Assembly (NCBI GenBank): GCA_900314775.1
Contig: OMWM01000003.1
Location: 1-64,000, forward strand
Direction of reading: 5' to 3'
Length of the DNA stretch: 64,000 nt
Source: an uncultured Eubacteriales bacterium
GTDB lineage: Bacteria > Bacillota > Clostridia > Lachnospirales > Lachnospiraceae
Positions 35,871 through 44,708 of the stretch are shown one piece after another. Each line of letters begins with the position of its first letter. Positions within the stretch are counted from its first letter, which is position 1. The position numbers and the translations under genes were made by a program. The notes beneath the pieces are model-generated. The model searched no databases and was not told where the DNA came from. It was given only the letters and a program-made list of their open reading frames with translations.

Positions 35871-36752
35871 TTACTGTTCGAGATCCTTGCCTGTCAGCAT
35901 CTTGTAAGCCTGCAGGTATTTATCAATGGTCTTGTCCACGATATCCTGCGGCAGTGTCCAGTCATTGCCCGGATTGGCCTTGAGCCAGTCGCGTGCGAAC
36001 TGCTTGTCGAAGGATGGCTGGCCGTGTCCCGGCTCATAGCCTTCGAGCGGCCAGAATCTTGAGCTGTCCGGTGTCAGCATCTCATCGGCCAGAACAAGGT
36101 TGTCGTTCTCGTCGAGACCGAATTCGAATTTGGTGTCGGCGATGATGATGCCGCGGCTGTATGCGTAGTCTGCGCATTTTCTGTACAGCGCAAGGGTGTT
36201 GTCACGAAGCATCTCGGCGTAGCGGCGGCCGTTTCCCGGGAATCTCTTCTCGAGATATTCGACGCTTTGCTCGTAGGAAATGTTCTCGTCGTGATCGCCG
36301 ATTTCCGCCTTGGTGGACGGTGTATAGATTGGTTCAGGGAGTTTATCGGCTTCCTTCAGGCCTGCCGGAAGGGTGATACCGCAGACAACGCCGCTCTTCT
36401 GGTAGCTTTCCCAGCCGCTGCCGGTGATATAACCGCGGACGATGCACTCGATCGGAAGCATTCTGAGCTTGCGGCAGAGCATGCTGCGGCCGGCAAACTG
36501 ATCGTTTCTGAAAAACGGCGGCATGTCATTGACATCGGTGGAAATCATATGATTCGGAATGATATCCTCGGTCATCTCAAACCAGAACCTGGACATCTGT
36601 GTGAGAACCTTGCCCTTGCCGTTGACGGTGTTCTTCAGAATCACATCGAAACAGCTGATGCGGTCGGTAGCCACCATGATGAGGCTGTCGCCGTTGTCAT
36701 AGATTTCTCTTACCTTGCCTTCCTTGATCGGTTTCATTTCCGTATTACTCAA
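35871..36752 (-). CDS. purC: SAICAR synthase (phosphoribosylaminoimidazole-succinocarboxamide synthase)
   Basis: A 293-residue PurC of the longer, yeast-like type. KEGKVREIYD near residue 10, ATDRISCFDV near 28, VRGYITGSGWESYQKSG near 106 and DTKFEFG near 205 and LADEMLTPDSSRFW near 222 bind ATP and substrate. It performs the CAIR plus aspartate step of purine synthesis. The start is a TTG at 36752 with AAAGGAG six bases upstream; the next ATG is at 36737. No other pur gene is adjacent. Confidence 0.95.
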   Translation of the reverse strand: MSNTEMKPIKEGKVREIYDNGDSLIMVATDRISCFDVILKNTVNGKGKVLTQMSRFWFEMTEDIIPNHMISTDVNDMPPFFRNDQFAGRSMLCRKLRMLPIECIVRGYITGSGWESYQKSGVVCGITLPAGLKEADKLPEPIYTPSTKAEIGDHDENISYEQSVEYLEKRFPGNGRRYAEMLRDNTLALYRKCADYAYSRGIIIADTKFEFGLDENDNLVLADEMLTPDSSRFWPLEGYEPGHGQPSFDKQFARDWLKANPGNDWTLPQDIVDKTIDKYLQAYKMLTGKDLEQ

Positions 36753-36914
36753 TGTAAACTCCTTTCCTTATTACATTAATAAGATAAGATTATAATGCTA
36801 TCTGCATATTATTAAGCATGGTTATTATAGCACAAAATCCATGGTGGCTGTAAAGTATATTTAGAAGGACAATTATGTTATACTGGAAAAAATCAGAAAT
36901 ATGGAGGCCTGTAT

Positions 36915-37886
36915 ATGTGGGATAGACAAACATTGAAATGGAAAGGACGCAATGCGATCCGGGTCAATTACCTGAAATGCCTTCTCATGGCATTTATGAT
37001 TGCAATTCTGGTCGAGGGCGGATACAGCTCATATCTGAACTATACAACCGAGAGCGACCAAGAGGAGCAGCAGGATAATGATATCATTCCGATTGAGGAG
37101 CTGGAAGAGCAGTACGGCCTGACAGCCGAGCAGGCACAGCAGGTCAGCAATCTCATCAATCAGCTGGATTCGTCCGGTATCTACAGCATTCTGGAGAACG
37201 GATTTACGGTACCGACACTGGTGCTCCTGCTGCTGACGATTTTTGTTTTCAACGTGCTTGAGATCGGCGGAGACCGGTTCTTTGTGGGGAATGCGCGAGC
37301 CGCCGACAGGCAGCAGACGGACGGCGGGCCTTCTCTCGGCGAGATTTCCTATGCATTCCGGTCGGGCAACTACGGAACCATGGCGCTGGGCATGTTCATG
37401 CGGAAGCTCTTTATCATGCTGTGGTCCATGCTCTTTGTGATTCCCGGCATCATCAAAAGCTATGAATACCGGATGGTGCCGTATATCATGACGGAGCATC
37501 CGGAGATCAGCTGGCAGGAGGCGTTCCGCCGCAGCCGTGAGATGATGTACGGCAGCAAGTGGGATGCGTTCGTGCTGGATCTGTCGTTTATCGGCTGGCA
37601 GCTTCTGAGTCTCTTTTCCTTCGGCATCATCGGCATACTTTATTCCAATCCGTACTACTATGCGACCTGTGCGGAGCTGTACCGCGCTCTCAGCGGAGAA
37701 AATACGAATGCATACGGCGGCGGAAACGGCTGGGATAACGGCGGAAACGGCTGGGATAACGGCGGAAGCGGCTGGGATAATAACAACGGAAGCGGCTGGG
37801 ACAACAATAATGGAAGCGGCTGGGACAATAACAGCGGAAACGGTTGGAACAATAACAATGGAAACGGCTGGAACAACGGCCAGTGA
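36915..37886 (+). CDS. DUF975 family membrane protein with GWDN-repeat tail
   Basis: A 323-residue DUF975 protein. Membrane segments lie at about 22-40, 95-115, 155-180 and 220-245, with GMFMRKLFIMLWSMLFVIPGIIKSYEYRMVPYI-type sequence in the middle, the best conserved part. Residues 268-323 are a low-complexity tail of seven (N/G/S)GxGW(D/N)N repeats. The family has no known function. The stop overlaps the area of the pyrC start, so they may be co-transcribed. Confidence 0.85.
   Translation: MWDRQTLKWKGRNAIRVNYLKCLLMAFMIAILVEGGYSSYLNYTTESDQEEQQDNDIIPIEELEEQYGLTAEQAQQVSNLINQLDSSGIYSILENGFTVPTLVLLLLTIFVFNVLEIGGDRFFVGNARAADRQQTDGGPSLGEISYAFRSGNYGTMALGMFMRKLFIMLWSMLFVIPGIIKSYEYRMVPYIMTEHPEISWQEAFRRSREMMYGSKWDAFVLDLSFIGWQLLSLFSFGIIGILYSNPYYYATCAELYRALSGENTNAYGGGNGWDNGGNGWDNGGSGWDNNNGSGWDNNNGSGWDNNSGNGWNNNNGNGWNNGQ
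37720..37883 (+). repeat. In-frame tandem repeats coding GNGWDN
   Basis: Seven degenerate units of 21 or 24 bases built on GGAAACGGCTGGGATAAC encode the glycine/asparagine/tryptophan tail of the DUF975 protein. Unit length is a multiple of three, so copy-number change keeps the frame. Confidence 0.85.
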
Positions 37887-37897
37887 GAGAAGAAATC

Positions 37898-39175
37898 ATG
37901 GAAGAAAATACGAAGATTCTTATAAAAAACGGCAGAGCCGTGGACCCTGTTACCAACACGGATCAGCAGATGGATATCCTCATCGAGGGGCCGATGATCG
38001 TGAAGACGGGGCAGCTCATTGAAGATGATGAGGCGCAGATCATCGATGCGGCCGGCCTGACGGTCGCGCCGGGACTGATGGACAGCCATGTTCATTTCCG
38101 GGATCCCGGATTTACTTATAAGGAAGATATTTTTACCGGTGCCCAGGCAGCGGCGGCCGGCGGTGTGACCGGCGTTGTCTGCATGGCGAATACCAAACCG
38201 CCGGTGGACAGCCTCGAGACACTGGATTATGTGCAGAAAAAAAGCGAAGAGGCGCTGGTCAACGTGTACCAGGCAGCGACGCTGACGAAAGGTATGAAGG
38301 GACAGGAGCTGACCGATATGGAGGCGCTGTCGCAGGCGGGTGCCGTCTGCTTCACGGATGACGGCAAACCGGTCATGGATGAGAAGCTCCTTTTTGAGGC
38401 GATGCGCAGGGCGTATGACCTGGACGTGCCGATCAGTCTGCACGAGGAGGACCCGGCATTCATTCACGGAGCCGGCGTCAACGACGGTGAGGCGGCGCGC
38501 AGGCTCGGCTACGGCGGCGCGATGCGCACGGCCGAAGAAGTGATGGTGGCACGCGACTGCATGCTGGCACTGGAAACCGGTGCGCCGGTCTGCATCCAGC
38601 ATATCAGCTCCGGGCGCTCCGTCGCGCTTGTCCGGCTGGCAAAATCACTGGGCGCGGACGTACACGCGGAAGCGACGCCGCATCATTTTACCCTGACCGA
38701 GGATGCCGTGCTGCAGTACGGCGCAAATGCCCGCATGAATCCGCCGCTCCGGACAGAAGAGGACCGGCAGGCGATCATCGAGGGAATCTGCGACGGGACG
38801 ATCGATATCATCGCCACCGATCACGCACCGCACAGCGCACAGGAGAAGGCAAAGCCGATCAGCCAGGCGCCGAGCGGCATTATCGGCCTCGAGACGTCAC
38901 TGGCACTGGGCATTCATTCCCTGGTGGAGCCGGGATACCTGACTCTTATGGAACTGCTCCGGCGCATGACGGAAGGACCGGAACTTTTCTACCGCATGGA
39001 GCCGCAGGGCTTCCGGTTCGGCAATTGTGCTGATTTTGTTATTTTCGGTGAGAAGGAAATGCATACCGTCACCGGTTTTGCTTCGCGCTCATCGAATTCG
39101 CCGTTCCTCGGCTGGGAGCTGCCGGGAACGATTCACTATACGATCTGCGGCGGCAGAATCGTTTATCAGAAATAG
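37898..39175 (+). CDS. pyrC: Dihydroorotase, class I
   Basis: A 425-residue amidohydrolase. Metal ligands are in DSHVHFRDPGF near residue 60, the LHEEDPAFIHG region near 180, CIQHISSG near 233 and the catalytic Asp in ATDHAPHS near 307. MNPPLR near 281 binds the substrate carboxylate. It closes carbamoyl-aspartate to dihydroorotate. I choose the ATG at 37898; a GTG at 37883 is also open but overlaps the preceding gene. The eutV gene begins 16 bases after its stop. Confidence 0.94.
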   Translation: MEENTKILIKNGRAVDPVTNTDQQMDILIEGPMIVKTGQLIEDDEAQIIDAAGLTVAPGLMDSHVHFRDPGFTYKEDIFTGAQAAAAGGVTGVVCMANTKPPVDSLETLDYVQKKSEEALVNVYQAATLTKGMKGQELTDMEALSQAGAVCFTDDGKPVMDEKLLFEAMRRAYDLDVPISLHEEDPAFIHGAGVNDGEAARRLGYGGAMRTAEEVMVARDCMLALETGAPVCIQHISSGRSVALVRLAKSLGADVHAEATPHHFTLTEDAVLQYGANARMNPPLRTEEDRQAIIEGICDGTIDIIATDHAPHSAQEKAKPISQAPSGIIGLETSLALGIHSLVEPGYLTLMELLRRMTEGPELFYRMEPQGFRFGNCADFVIFGEKEMHTVTGFASRSSNSPFLGWELPGTIHYTICGGRIVYQK

Positions 39176-39191
39176 AGTGGGGGTGAAACGG

Positions 39192-39761
39192 ATGCCGGTT
39201 CGTATTGTCATTGCGGATGATGAAGCGCTGACGCGGCTGGATGTCCGGGAGATTCTGGAGGATGCCGGCTACGAGGTGGCCGGTGAGGCAGAGGATGGCC
39301 TGGACGCGGTGGATCTTTGCGGCAGCTGCAGGCCGGACCTTGTGCTGCTCGATGTGAAGATGCCGATTGTCGACGGGCTGACGGCGGCGTCCATGATTCA
39401 TGAAGAGCATCCGGAGATCGCACTGGTCATGATGACGGCGTACAATGACCGTCAGTTTATCGCAGATGCGGCGGCCAGCGGCGCCTCCGGCTATGTGGTA
39501 AAACCCGTCACGGAGAAGAGCCTGATTCCGACCATCGAGATCGCACTCAGCCGGCGGGCGGAGATAACCGGGCTGCGCAGAGACCTCGCCGAGCAGAAAA
39601 AGAAAAACGAGGAGCAGAAGGTCATCGCCCGTGCCAAAGCCTTGCTCGCCGAGCAGCGCGGCATGACCGAAAATGAGGCGTATGCCTATCTGCGAACGCT
39701 CGCGATGCGCAAGCGGCGCACGATCGCGGAGATCGCCGGCATCCTCGTGAGAAAGGCGTGA
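39192..39761 (+). CDS. eutV: Response regulator with ANTAR RNA-binding domain
   Basis: A 189-residue regulator. Receiver domain 1-120 has the acidic pair DD near 9-10, the phosphorylation site Asp 54 (LVLLDVKMP) and Lys in VVKPVT near 103. A coiled linker leads to a C-terminal ANTAR domain (about 130-188, AKALLAEQRGMTENEAYAYLRTLAM), which binds paired hexaloop hairpins in mRNA and stops termination. The likely target is at 40894-40956. It overlaps closely with eutW (one base between). Confidence 0.95.
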   Translation: MPVRIVIADDEALTRLDVREILEDAGYEVAGEAEDGLDAVDLCGSCRPDLVLLDVKMPIVDGLTAASMIHEEHPEIALVMMTAYNDRQFIADAAASGASGYVVKPVTEKSLIPTIEIALSRRAEITGLRRDLAEQKKKNEEQKVIARAKALLAEQRGMTENEAYAYLRTLAMRKRRTIAEIAGILVRKA

Positions 39762-39762
39762 C

Positions 39763-40833
39763 ATGGAACGTCTGGTGGAGGAAGTGCTTTCGCAGCTTGA
39801 TACACAGGAACGCGAGGCGGTGGAGCAGGTCAGCAGAAATATTTCCGTATATGCCGCCCTCACGGGCAGCGATCTTTTTATCGACTGTTTCCCGGAAGGC
39901 GGAACCGGCATTGTCGTGGCGCATGGCAGGCCGGAGACGGGCTCTCTTTACAGCCGCAGCGCGGTGGGGGCCAAGGTCAGCCGGGAGCGGGAGCCGATGG
40001 TCTATTATACCTACAGCACGGGTATCAGCATGCGCGGCGCCAGCGCACTTTCCCAGGAGGACCGCTATGTGGTGCAGAGCACGCAGCCGCTGCGCTGCGG
40101 GCGAAAGGTGATTGCCGTGCTGGTGCAGGAGAACGATGATACGGAAAACCGGCGGCGCAGCGACAAACTCAGCCGCATCCGCGCGTTTTCCGGCCGCCTG
40201 ATGGATGAGAAGGTGCTGCAGGAGCGGGACAGCCGCGATATGGACGAGCTTGTCGTGCAGGAGACGCATCACCGGATCAAGAACAATCTGCAGACGATTT
40301 CCAGCATACTCAGCCTGCAGCGGCGGCGCAGCCGCTGCGCGGAGACGAAGGAAGCGCTGTCCGACAACATCGCGCGGATCAACAGCATGGCCGCCATGTA
40401 TGAGATCATGACGGTATCCGGCGGCAGCCGCGTGGATGCGCTCGAGGTGCTGCGGCGTACGGCGTCCATGCTCATGGATATTTACGCGGACGGCGAGACA
40501 CAGATCAGCGTGGAGGTGCGCGGACAGTCTGTCATACTCGATGCGCGGCAGGCACAGGCACTCGTGCTCGCAGTCGGCGAGCTTGTGCAGAATGCCTGCA
40601 AGCATGCCTTTGAGCCGGGAAGCAAAGGGACCATCACGGTGGATATGATGAAAACCGGCCGGGACGTCAACGTCCATGTCGTCGATGACGGCCGCGCGAA
40701 GGACAAGAACCCGTCGGGCAGCGGACTCGGACTGAGCATCGTGCGTTCGCTCGTGGAAGGAGATCTCAAGGGCAGTTTCAGCCTCGATATCCGAAGCGAC
40801 GGCGCGACGGCCGCAATCCGCTTTGAAGTTTGA
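39763..40833 (+). CDS. eutW: Ethanolamine sensor histidine kinase
   Basis: A 356-residue soluble kinase. Residues 1-150 are a sensory region of the kind that binds ethanolamine in EutW. The HisKA_2 box ETHHRIKNNLQTIS carries the likely phospho-His at 169/170. The HATPase domain (about 250-356) has the N box VGELVQNACKHAF, DDGRAKDKN and GSGLGLSIV. No membrane span is present, consistent with cytosolic sensing. It would phosphorylate EutV when ethanolamine (with cobalamin) is present. Confidence 0.93.
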   Translation: MERLVEEVLSQLDTQEREAVEQVSRNISVYAALTGSDLFIDCFPEGGTGIVVAHGRPETGSLYSRSAVGAKVSREREPMVYYTYSTGISMRGASALSQEDRYVVQSTQPLRCGRKVIAVLVQENDDTENRRRSDKLSRIRAFSGRLMDEKVLQERDSRDMDELVVQETHHRIKNNLQTISSILSLQRRRSRCAETKEALSDNIARINSMAAMYEIMTVSGGSRVDALEVLRRTASMLMDIYADGETQISVEVRGQSVILDARQAQALVLAVGELVQNACKHAFEPGSKGTITVDMMKTGRDVNVHVVDDGRAKDKNPSGSGLGLSIVRSLVEGDLKGSFSLDIRSDGATAAIRFEV

Positions 40834-40835
40834 CT

Positions 40836-40864
40836 TTGCATGAGCATTATTATATAATTATTAT
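40836..40864 (+). promoter_or_regulatory. Promoter of the eut structural operon
   Basis: TTGCAT (40836-40841), 17-bp spacer, TATTAT (40859-40864), starting right after the eutW stop. Transcription would begin near 40871 and produce a leader of about 110 bases. Confidence 0.7.
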
Positions 40865-40893
40865 CAGAAAATAAACGAAACTGAATGATTTTT

Positions 40894-40956
40894 CGGCTGC
40901 AGCGCGGCAGCCGGATGCAATGGAGCACGAAACGTCTTGTTTTTGTGCTCTTTTTT
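40894..40956 (+). promoter_or_regulatory. ANTAR (EutV) antitermination element with terminator
   Basis: Hairpin P1 has a 7-bp stem CGGCTGC (40894-40900) / GCAGCCG (40907-40913) and hexaloop AGCGCG. Hairpin P2 has stem TGC/GCA (40916-40918, 40925-40927) and hexaloop AATGGA. Both loops carry A at position 1 and G at position 4, the ANTAR consensus. The 3' arm of P2 overlaps the 5' arm of a terminator: GAGCACGAAA (40923-40932) with TTTTGTGCTC (40941-40950), then TTTTTT. So EutV binding to P1-P2 and the terminator exclude each other. Confidence 0.92.
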
Positions 40957-40982
40957 CTTTGTATACCGGAAAGGGGGATCTT

Positions 40983-42416
40983 ATGAGCACAGAAAAAAGT
41001 GAGATCCTCAGCGTCGGCATTGATATCGGCACGACGACGACGAGCATGATCGTCAGCCGGCTCGGCATTGCCAATACGGCGGCCAGCTATATGGTGCCGG
41101 ATATCAGCATTACGGCCAGGAAGATTGTTTACCGCAGCGAGGTCTACCGGACACCTCTTGATAACCGGAGCCGTCTGGACGGAGACCGGATCCGTGAAAT
41201 CATCAGGGCGGAATACGGCCGGGCGGGGATCACGCCATCGGACGTGGATACCGGCGCCGTGATTATTACCGGGGAATCGGCCCGCAAGGAGAATGCGCGG
41301 GTGATTCTCGAGAGCCTGAGCAGCTTCGCGGGTGACTTTGTCGTGTCGACGGCAGGGCCGGATCTGGAATCGATCATTGCCGGACGCGGCGCCGGGACGG
41401 AGGATTTTTCCAGCCGGTACAGCTGCACGGCGGCCAACCTCGACATCGGCGGCGGGACAGCCAATATAGCGGTGTTCAGCTGCGGAAGGCTGCTCGGCCA
41501 GACCTGCCTTGATGTGGGCGGCCGTCTGCTGGAATATGACAGTGAGCACCGCATCACCTATATGAGCACATCATTTGCCGTGCTCGCACGGGAAACCGGG
41601 ATAAAGCTGCAGATCGGGCAGATCCTGACGCAGGAGCAGCTGCTTGCGGCGGCGCAGGCCGTTGCCGCGGCCATTTTCGATGCTCTGCGGCCGGAGAGCG
41701 GACATCTGGCGAGGACGATGCTGACAGCGTCGAGCCATCCGCTTGCGGTTTCCGAGCCGATCCGGTACGTGTCGTTTTCGGGCGGCGTGGCGGATTGCTA
41801 TTACCGGTGCGAGCAGGATCTTTTTCGCTACGGCGATCTCGGACCGGCCATCGCGCACTGTCTGCACGAGCAGACCGCCGGATTTGAGGTGATCCGGCCG
41901 CGGGAGACCATCCGGGCCACCGTCGTCGGCGCAGGCACGTATATGACAGAAGTCAGCGGAAGCACGATCTCATACAGCGAAGATATTTTCCCGATCCGGA
42001 ATCTGCATGTGTTTGCCCTGAGCGGGCAGGCCGAGCAGGCCATGTATCAGGGAGATGCCCAGCAGGCCGTGCGGGAGCTGAACTGGTTTTTGGATCAGAG
42101 CGCGGCAGACAATGCGGGGATCGGGCTGCAGGGGAAAAAGCAGCTCGGCTACCATGAGCTGTGCTGCCTCGCGCAGGCCGTGCTCGAGATGGACGGGAGC
42201 GTGTTTGCCCCGTCAAAGCCGCTGATTATCATCTGCGAAAATGACATGGCGAAGGCCCTGGGGCAGGTGATCCGGCGGAAGATCCGGCGCGATAAATGTG
42301 TGATCTGTCTGGACCGGATCCGCGTGCGGTCCGGCGACTATGTGGACATCGGAAAAACGGTCATGGACGGCGCTGCCGTGCCGGTTGTGGTAAAGACGCT
42401 GATTTTCGGCGCATAA
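40983..42416 (+). CDS. eutA: Ethanolamine ammonia-lyase reactivating factor
   Basis: A 477-residue actin-fold ATPase. The phosphate motifs are SVGIDIGTTTTSMIVSRL near residue 10 and LDIGGGTANIAVF near 155; VVGAGTYMTEVSG near 316 is the adenosine region. EutA exchanges damaged cobalamin out of EutBC. The ATG at 40983 has AAAGGGGG upstream; the frame open to 40920 is inside the terminator. It is the first gene after the ANTAR leader. Confidence 0.94.
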   Translation: MSTEKSEILSVGIDIGTTTTSMIVSRLGIANTAASYMVPDISITARKIVYRSEVYRTPLDNRSRLDGDRIREIIRAEYGRAGITPSDVDTGAVIITGESARKENARVILESLSSFAGDFVVSTAGPDLESIIAGRGAGTEDFSSRYSCTAANLDIGGGTANIAVFSCGRLLGQTCLDVGGRLLEYDSEHRITYMSTSFAVLARETGIKLQIGQILTQEQLLAAAQAVAAAIFDALRPESGHLARTMLTASSHPLAVSEPIRYVSFSGGVADCYYRCEQDLFRYGDLGPAIAHCLHEQTAGFEVIRPRETIRATVVGAGTYMTEVSGSTISYSEDIFPIRNLHVFALSGQAEQAMYQGDAQQAVRELNWFLDQSAADNAGIGLQGKKQLGYHELCCLAQAVLEMDGSVFAPSKPLIIICENDMAKALGQVIRRKIRRDKCVICLDRIRVRSGDYVDIGKTVMDGAAVPVVVKTLIFGA

Positions 42417-42430
42417 GCAGGAGGAACAGA

Positions 42431-43795
42431 GTGAGACTCAAATCTCTGGTCGGTTCAACGACCTATTCATTTTCATCGGTCAAGGAGGTGCTCGGACGGG
42501 CCAACGAGCTCAAGTCGGGTGACCAGATGGCCGGGCTTGCGGCGCGCAGCGAAGCAGAGCGGGTGGCAGCCAAGGATGTGCTGTCTGATCTGCTCGTGCG
42601 GGACCTGCGGAACAGTCCGGCGGTGCCGTATGAGCAGGATGAGGTGACGCGGCTCATCCAGGATGCGGTCGATGAAAATATTTACAATCAGATAAAGAAC
42701 TGGACGATCTCGGACCTGCGGGAATATATCCTGTCCGAGAAGACAACAGAAGAAGATATCAGCCGGCTGCGGGGCGGCCTGACCAGCGAAGTGATCGCGG
42801 CGGTCGCCAAGCTGATGACGAATCTTGACCTGATTTACGCCAGCCACAAGATGCACGTCGAGGCGACGTGCAATACGACGTGCGGCCGGCCGGGTACGCT
42901 TTCGTCGCGTCTGCAGCCGAACCATACGCTGGACGGCATTGAAGGCATTCGCGCCTCTTTATATGAGGGGCTGAGCTACGGCTGCGGCGATGTGCTCATC
43001 GGACTGAATCCGGTAGGCGATTCGGCGGCCGGCACGGCGGAGGTCCTCAAGCTGTTTGATGAGGTAAAGCACAGATTTGAAATTCCTACCCAGATCTGCG
43101 TGCTCTCGCATATCACAACGCAGATCGAGGCGGCAAAACGCGGAGCACCGTGCGATATGATTTTCCAGAGCATCGCCGGGTCGGAGAAGGGCAACACAGC
43201 CTTTGGTTTTAATGCGGATACCGTGCGGGAAGCGCAGGCACTGCTGAAGGAGAAGGGAACTGCGAAGGGGCCGAACGTCCTGTATTTTGAGACGGGACAG
43301 GGCTCGGAGCTTTCCTCGCAGGCCAATTTCGGCACGGACCAGGTGACGATGGAGGCGCGGTGCTACGGTTTTGCGAAACCGTTCAAGCCTTTTATGGTCA
43401 ATACGGTGGTCGGCTTTATCGGGCCGGAATTCCTCTATAACAGCAAACAGGTGCAGCGGGCCGGCCTGGAAGATCATTTCATGGCGAAGCTGACGGGCAT
43501 CCCGATGGGGTGCGACTGCTGCTACACGAATCACATGGATGCGGACCAGAATGATATCGAAAATCTGTCCGTGCTGCTCGCAGCGGCCGGGGTGAACTAC
43601 ATCATTTCCGTGCCGGAGGGGGACGATATCATGCTCAACTACCAGACGAATGCCTATCATGACATCATGGCGGTGCGCGAGGTGCTGGGGCTTCATCCGA
43701 TCGCGGAATTTGAAGAGTGGATGAAGAAAATGGAAATCATCGACGAGAACGGCCGGCCGACCGCACGGTGCGGCGATGCGTCGATCTTTTGCTGA
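42431..43795 (+). CDS. eutB: Ethanolamine ammonia-lyase large subunit
   Basis: A 454-residue TIM-barrel subunit of normal length. Conserved stretches include RLKSLVGSTTYSF at the start, ATCNTTCGRPGTLSSRLQPNH near 151, GLNPVGDSAAGT near 193, FETGQGSELSSQANFG near 290 and GIPMGCDCCYTNHMDADQND near 358. It splits ethanolamine to acetaldehyde and ammonia with adenosylcobalamin. The start is GTG at 42431 after AGGAGG; the longer frame runs back into eutA. Confidence 0.97.
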   Translation: MRLKSLVGSTTYSFSSVKEVLGRANELKSGDQMAGLAARSEAERVAAKDVLSDLLVRDLRNSPAVPYEQDEVTRLIQDAVDENIYNQIKNWTISDLREYILSEKTTEEDISRLRGGLTSEVIAAVAKLMTNLDLIYASHKMHVEATCNTTCGRPGTLSSRLQPNHTLDGIEGIRASLYEGLSYGCGDVLIGLNPVGDSAAGTAEVLKLFDEVKHRFEIPTQICVLSHITTQIEAAKRGAPCDMIFQSIAGSEKGNTAFGFNADTVREAQALLKEKGTAKGPNVLYFETGQGSELSSQANFGTDQVTMEARCYGFAKPFKPFMVNTVVGFIGPEFLYNSKQVQRAGLEDHFMAKLTGIPMGCDCCYTNHMDADQNDIENLSVLLAAAGVNYIISVPEGDDIMLNYQTNAYHDIMAVREVLGLHPIAEFEEWMKKMEIIDENGRPTARCGDASIFC

Positions 43796-43809
43796 AGCAG
43801 GTGACGGGC

Positions 43810-44697
43810 ATGGATGAAGAGAAATTAATAGAGATGATCAGTGCGGCGGTTGTCCGCGTGCTGAAAGAGGAAAGTCAGGGCGGTGCGCCGCAGGAATCCG
43901 CCGGAGCCGGTGCAGAGCCGGCCGCGGAGGATCTGACGGTGCTCACGGACCTGACTTCACCGGAGTACAAGCAGAAGCTGACCGTGCCGGATGCGGAAAA
44001 TGACCTGGCGCTGCGTGCGATGAAAGGGGCCACGACGGCCCGCGTCGGCATCGGCCGGGCCGGCCTGCGGCAGACGACAAAGGCCATGCTGGCGTTCCGC
44101 GCGGACTTTGCGATGGCGAAGGACGCGGTGATGAAACCGGTGGATGAAGCATTTCTCCGGAAGCTCGGTCTGCCGACGCTGCTCACGAAATGCAGCGATA
44201 TCAATGTCCATCTGACGCGGCCGGATCTCGGCCGCCAGCTGTCAGAGGAAGCGCTGCGTTTTCTGCACGAGGAATGCATTCAGCACCCGCAGATCCAGAT
44301 TTACGTATCCGACGGGCTGAGCAACTCGGCGATTGAGCACAACGCGGCCGATCTGCTGCCGGTTCTGATGGACGGCCTGAAGGAACAGGGTGTGAAGACC
44401 GGCACACCGTTTTTCGTAAAATACGGACGGGTGCCGACGATGGATGCCGTCTCGGAGGCGGTCGGCGCGGAGGTGACCTGCGTGCTGATCGGCGAGCGGC
44501 CGGGCCTTGCGGCGGCGGACAGCATGAGTGCCTACATCACCTACGGTGCGCACACAGGCATTCCGGAATCGAGCCGCACGGTCGTTTCCAATATTCATAA
44601 AAACGGGATCCAGCCGGTTGAGGCGGGCGCCTATCTCGTGGATCTGCTGCTGCGGATCCTGTCCGAGAAGAAGAGCGGCGTGGATCTGAAACTATAA
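43810..44697 (+). CDS. eutC: Ethanolamine ammonia-lyase small subunit
   Basis: A 295-residue subunit. Residues 1-25 (MDEEKLIEMISAAVVRVLKE) form an amphipathic helix followed by an alanine/glycine-rich linker, the usual encapsulation signal of EutC. The core has TTARVGIGRAGLRQTT near 95, FVKYGRVPTMDAVSE near 200, CVLIGERPGL near 222 and YGAHTGIPESSRTVVSNIH near 245, which help hold cobalamin. The frame is open from 43717 but the ATG at 43810 has the AGCAGGTG site and matches the family start. Confidence 0.96.
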   Translation: MDEEKLIEMISAAVVRVLKEESQGGAPQESAGAGAEPAAEDLTVLTDLTSPEYKQKLTVPDAENDLALRAMKGATTARVGIGRAGLRQTTKAMLAFRADFAMAKDAVMKPVDEAFLRKLGLPTLLTKCSDINVHLTRPDLGRQLSEEALRFLHEECIQHPQIQIYVSDGLSNSAIEHNAADLLPVLMDGLKEQGVKTGTPFFVKYGRVPTMDAVSEAVGAEVTCVLIGERPGLAAADSMSAYITYGAHTGIPESSRTVVSNIHKNGIQPVEAGAYLVDLLLRILSEKKSGVDLKL

Positions 44698-44708
44698 AGA
44701 GGGACAAG

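Noticed and set aside
37720..37883. Possible CRISPR-like array
   Set aside because: The repeats have no unique spacers and are in frame with the DUF975 coding sequence.
37883..37897. GTG start for pyrC at 37883
   Set aside because: It overlaps the end of the DUF975 gene and lacks a proper ribosome site; the ATG at 37898 is preferred.
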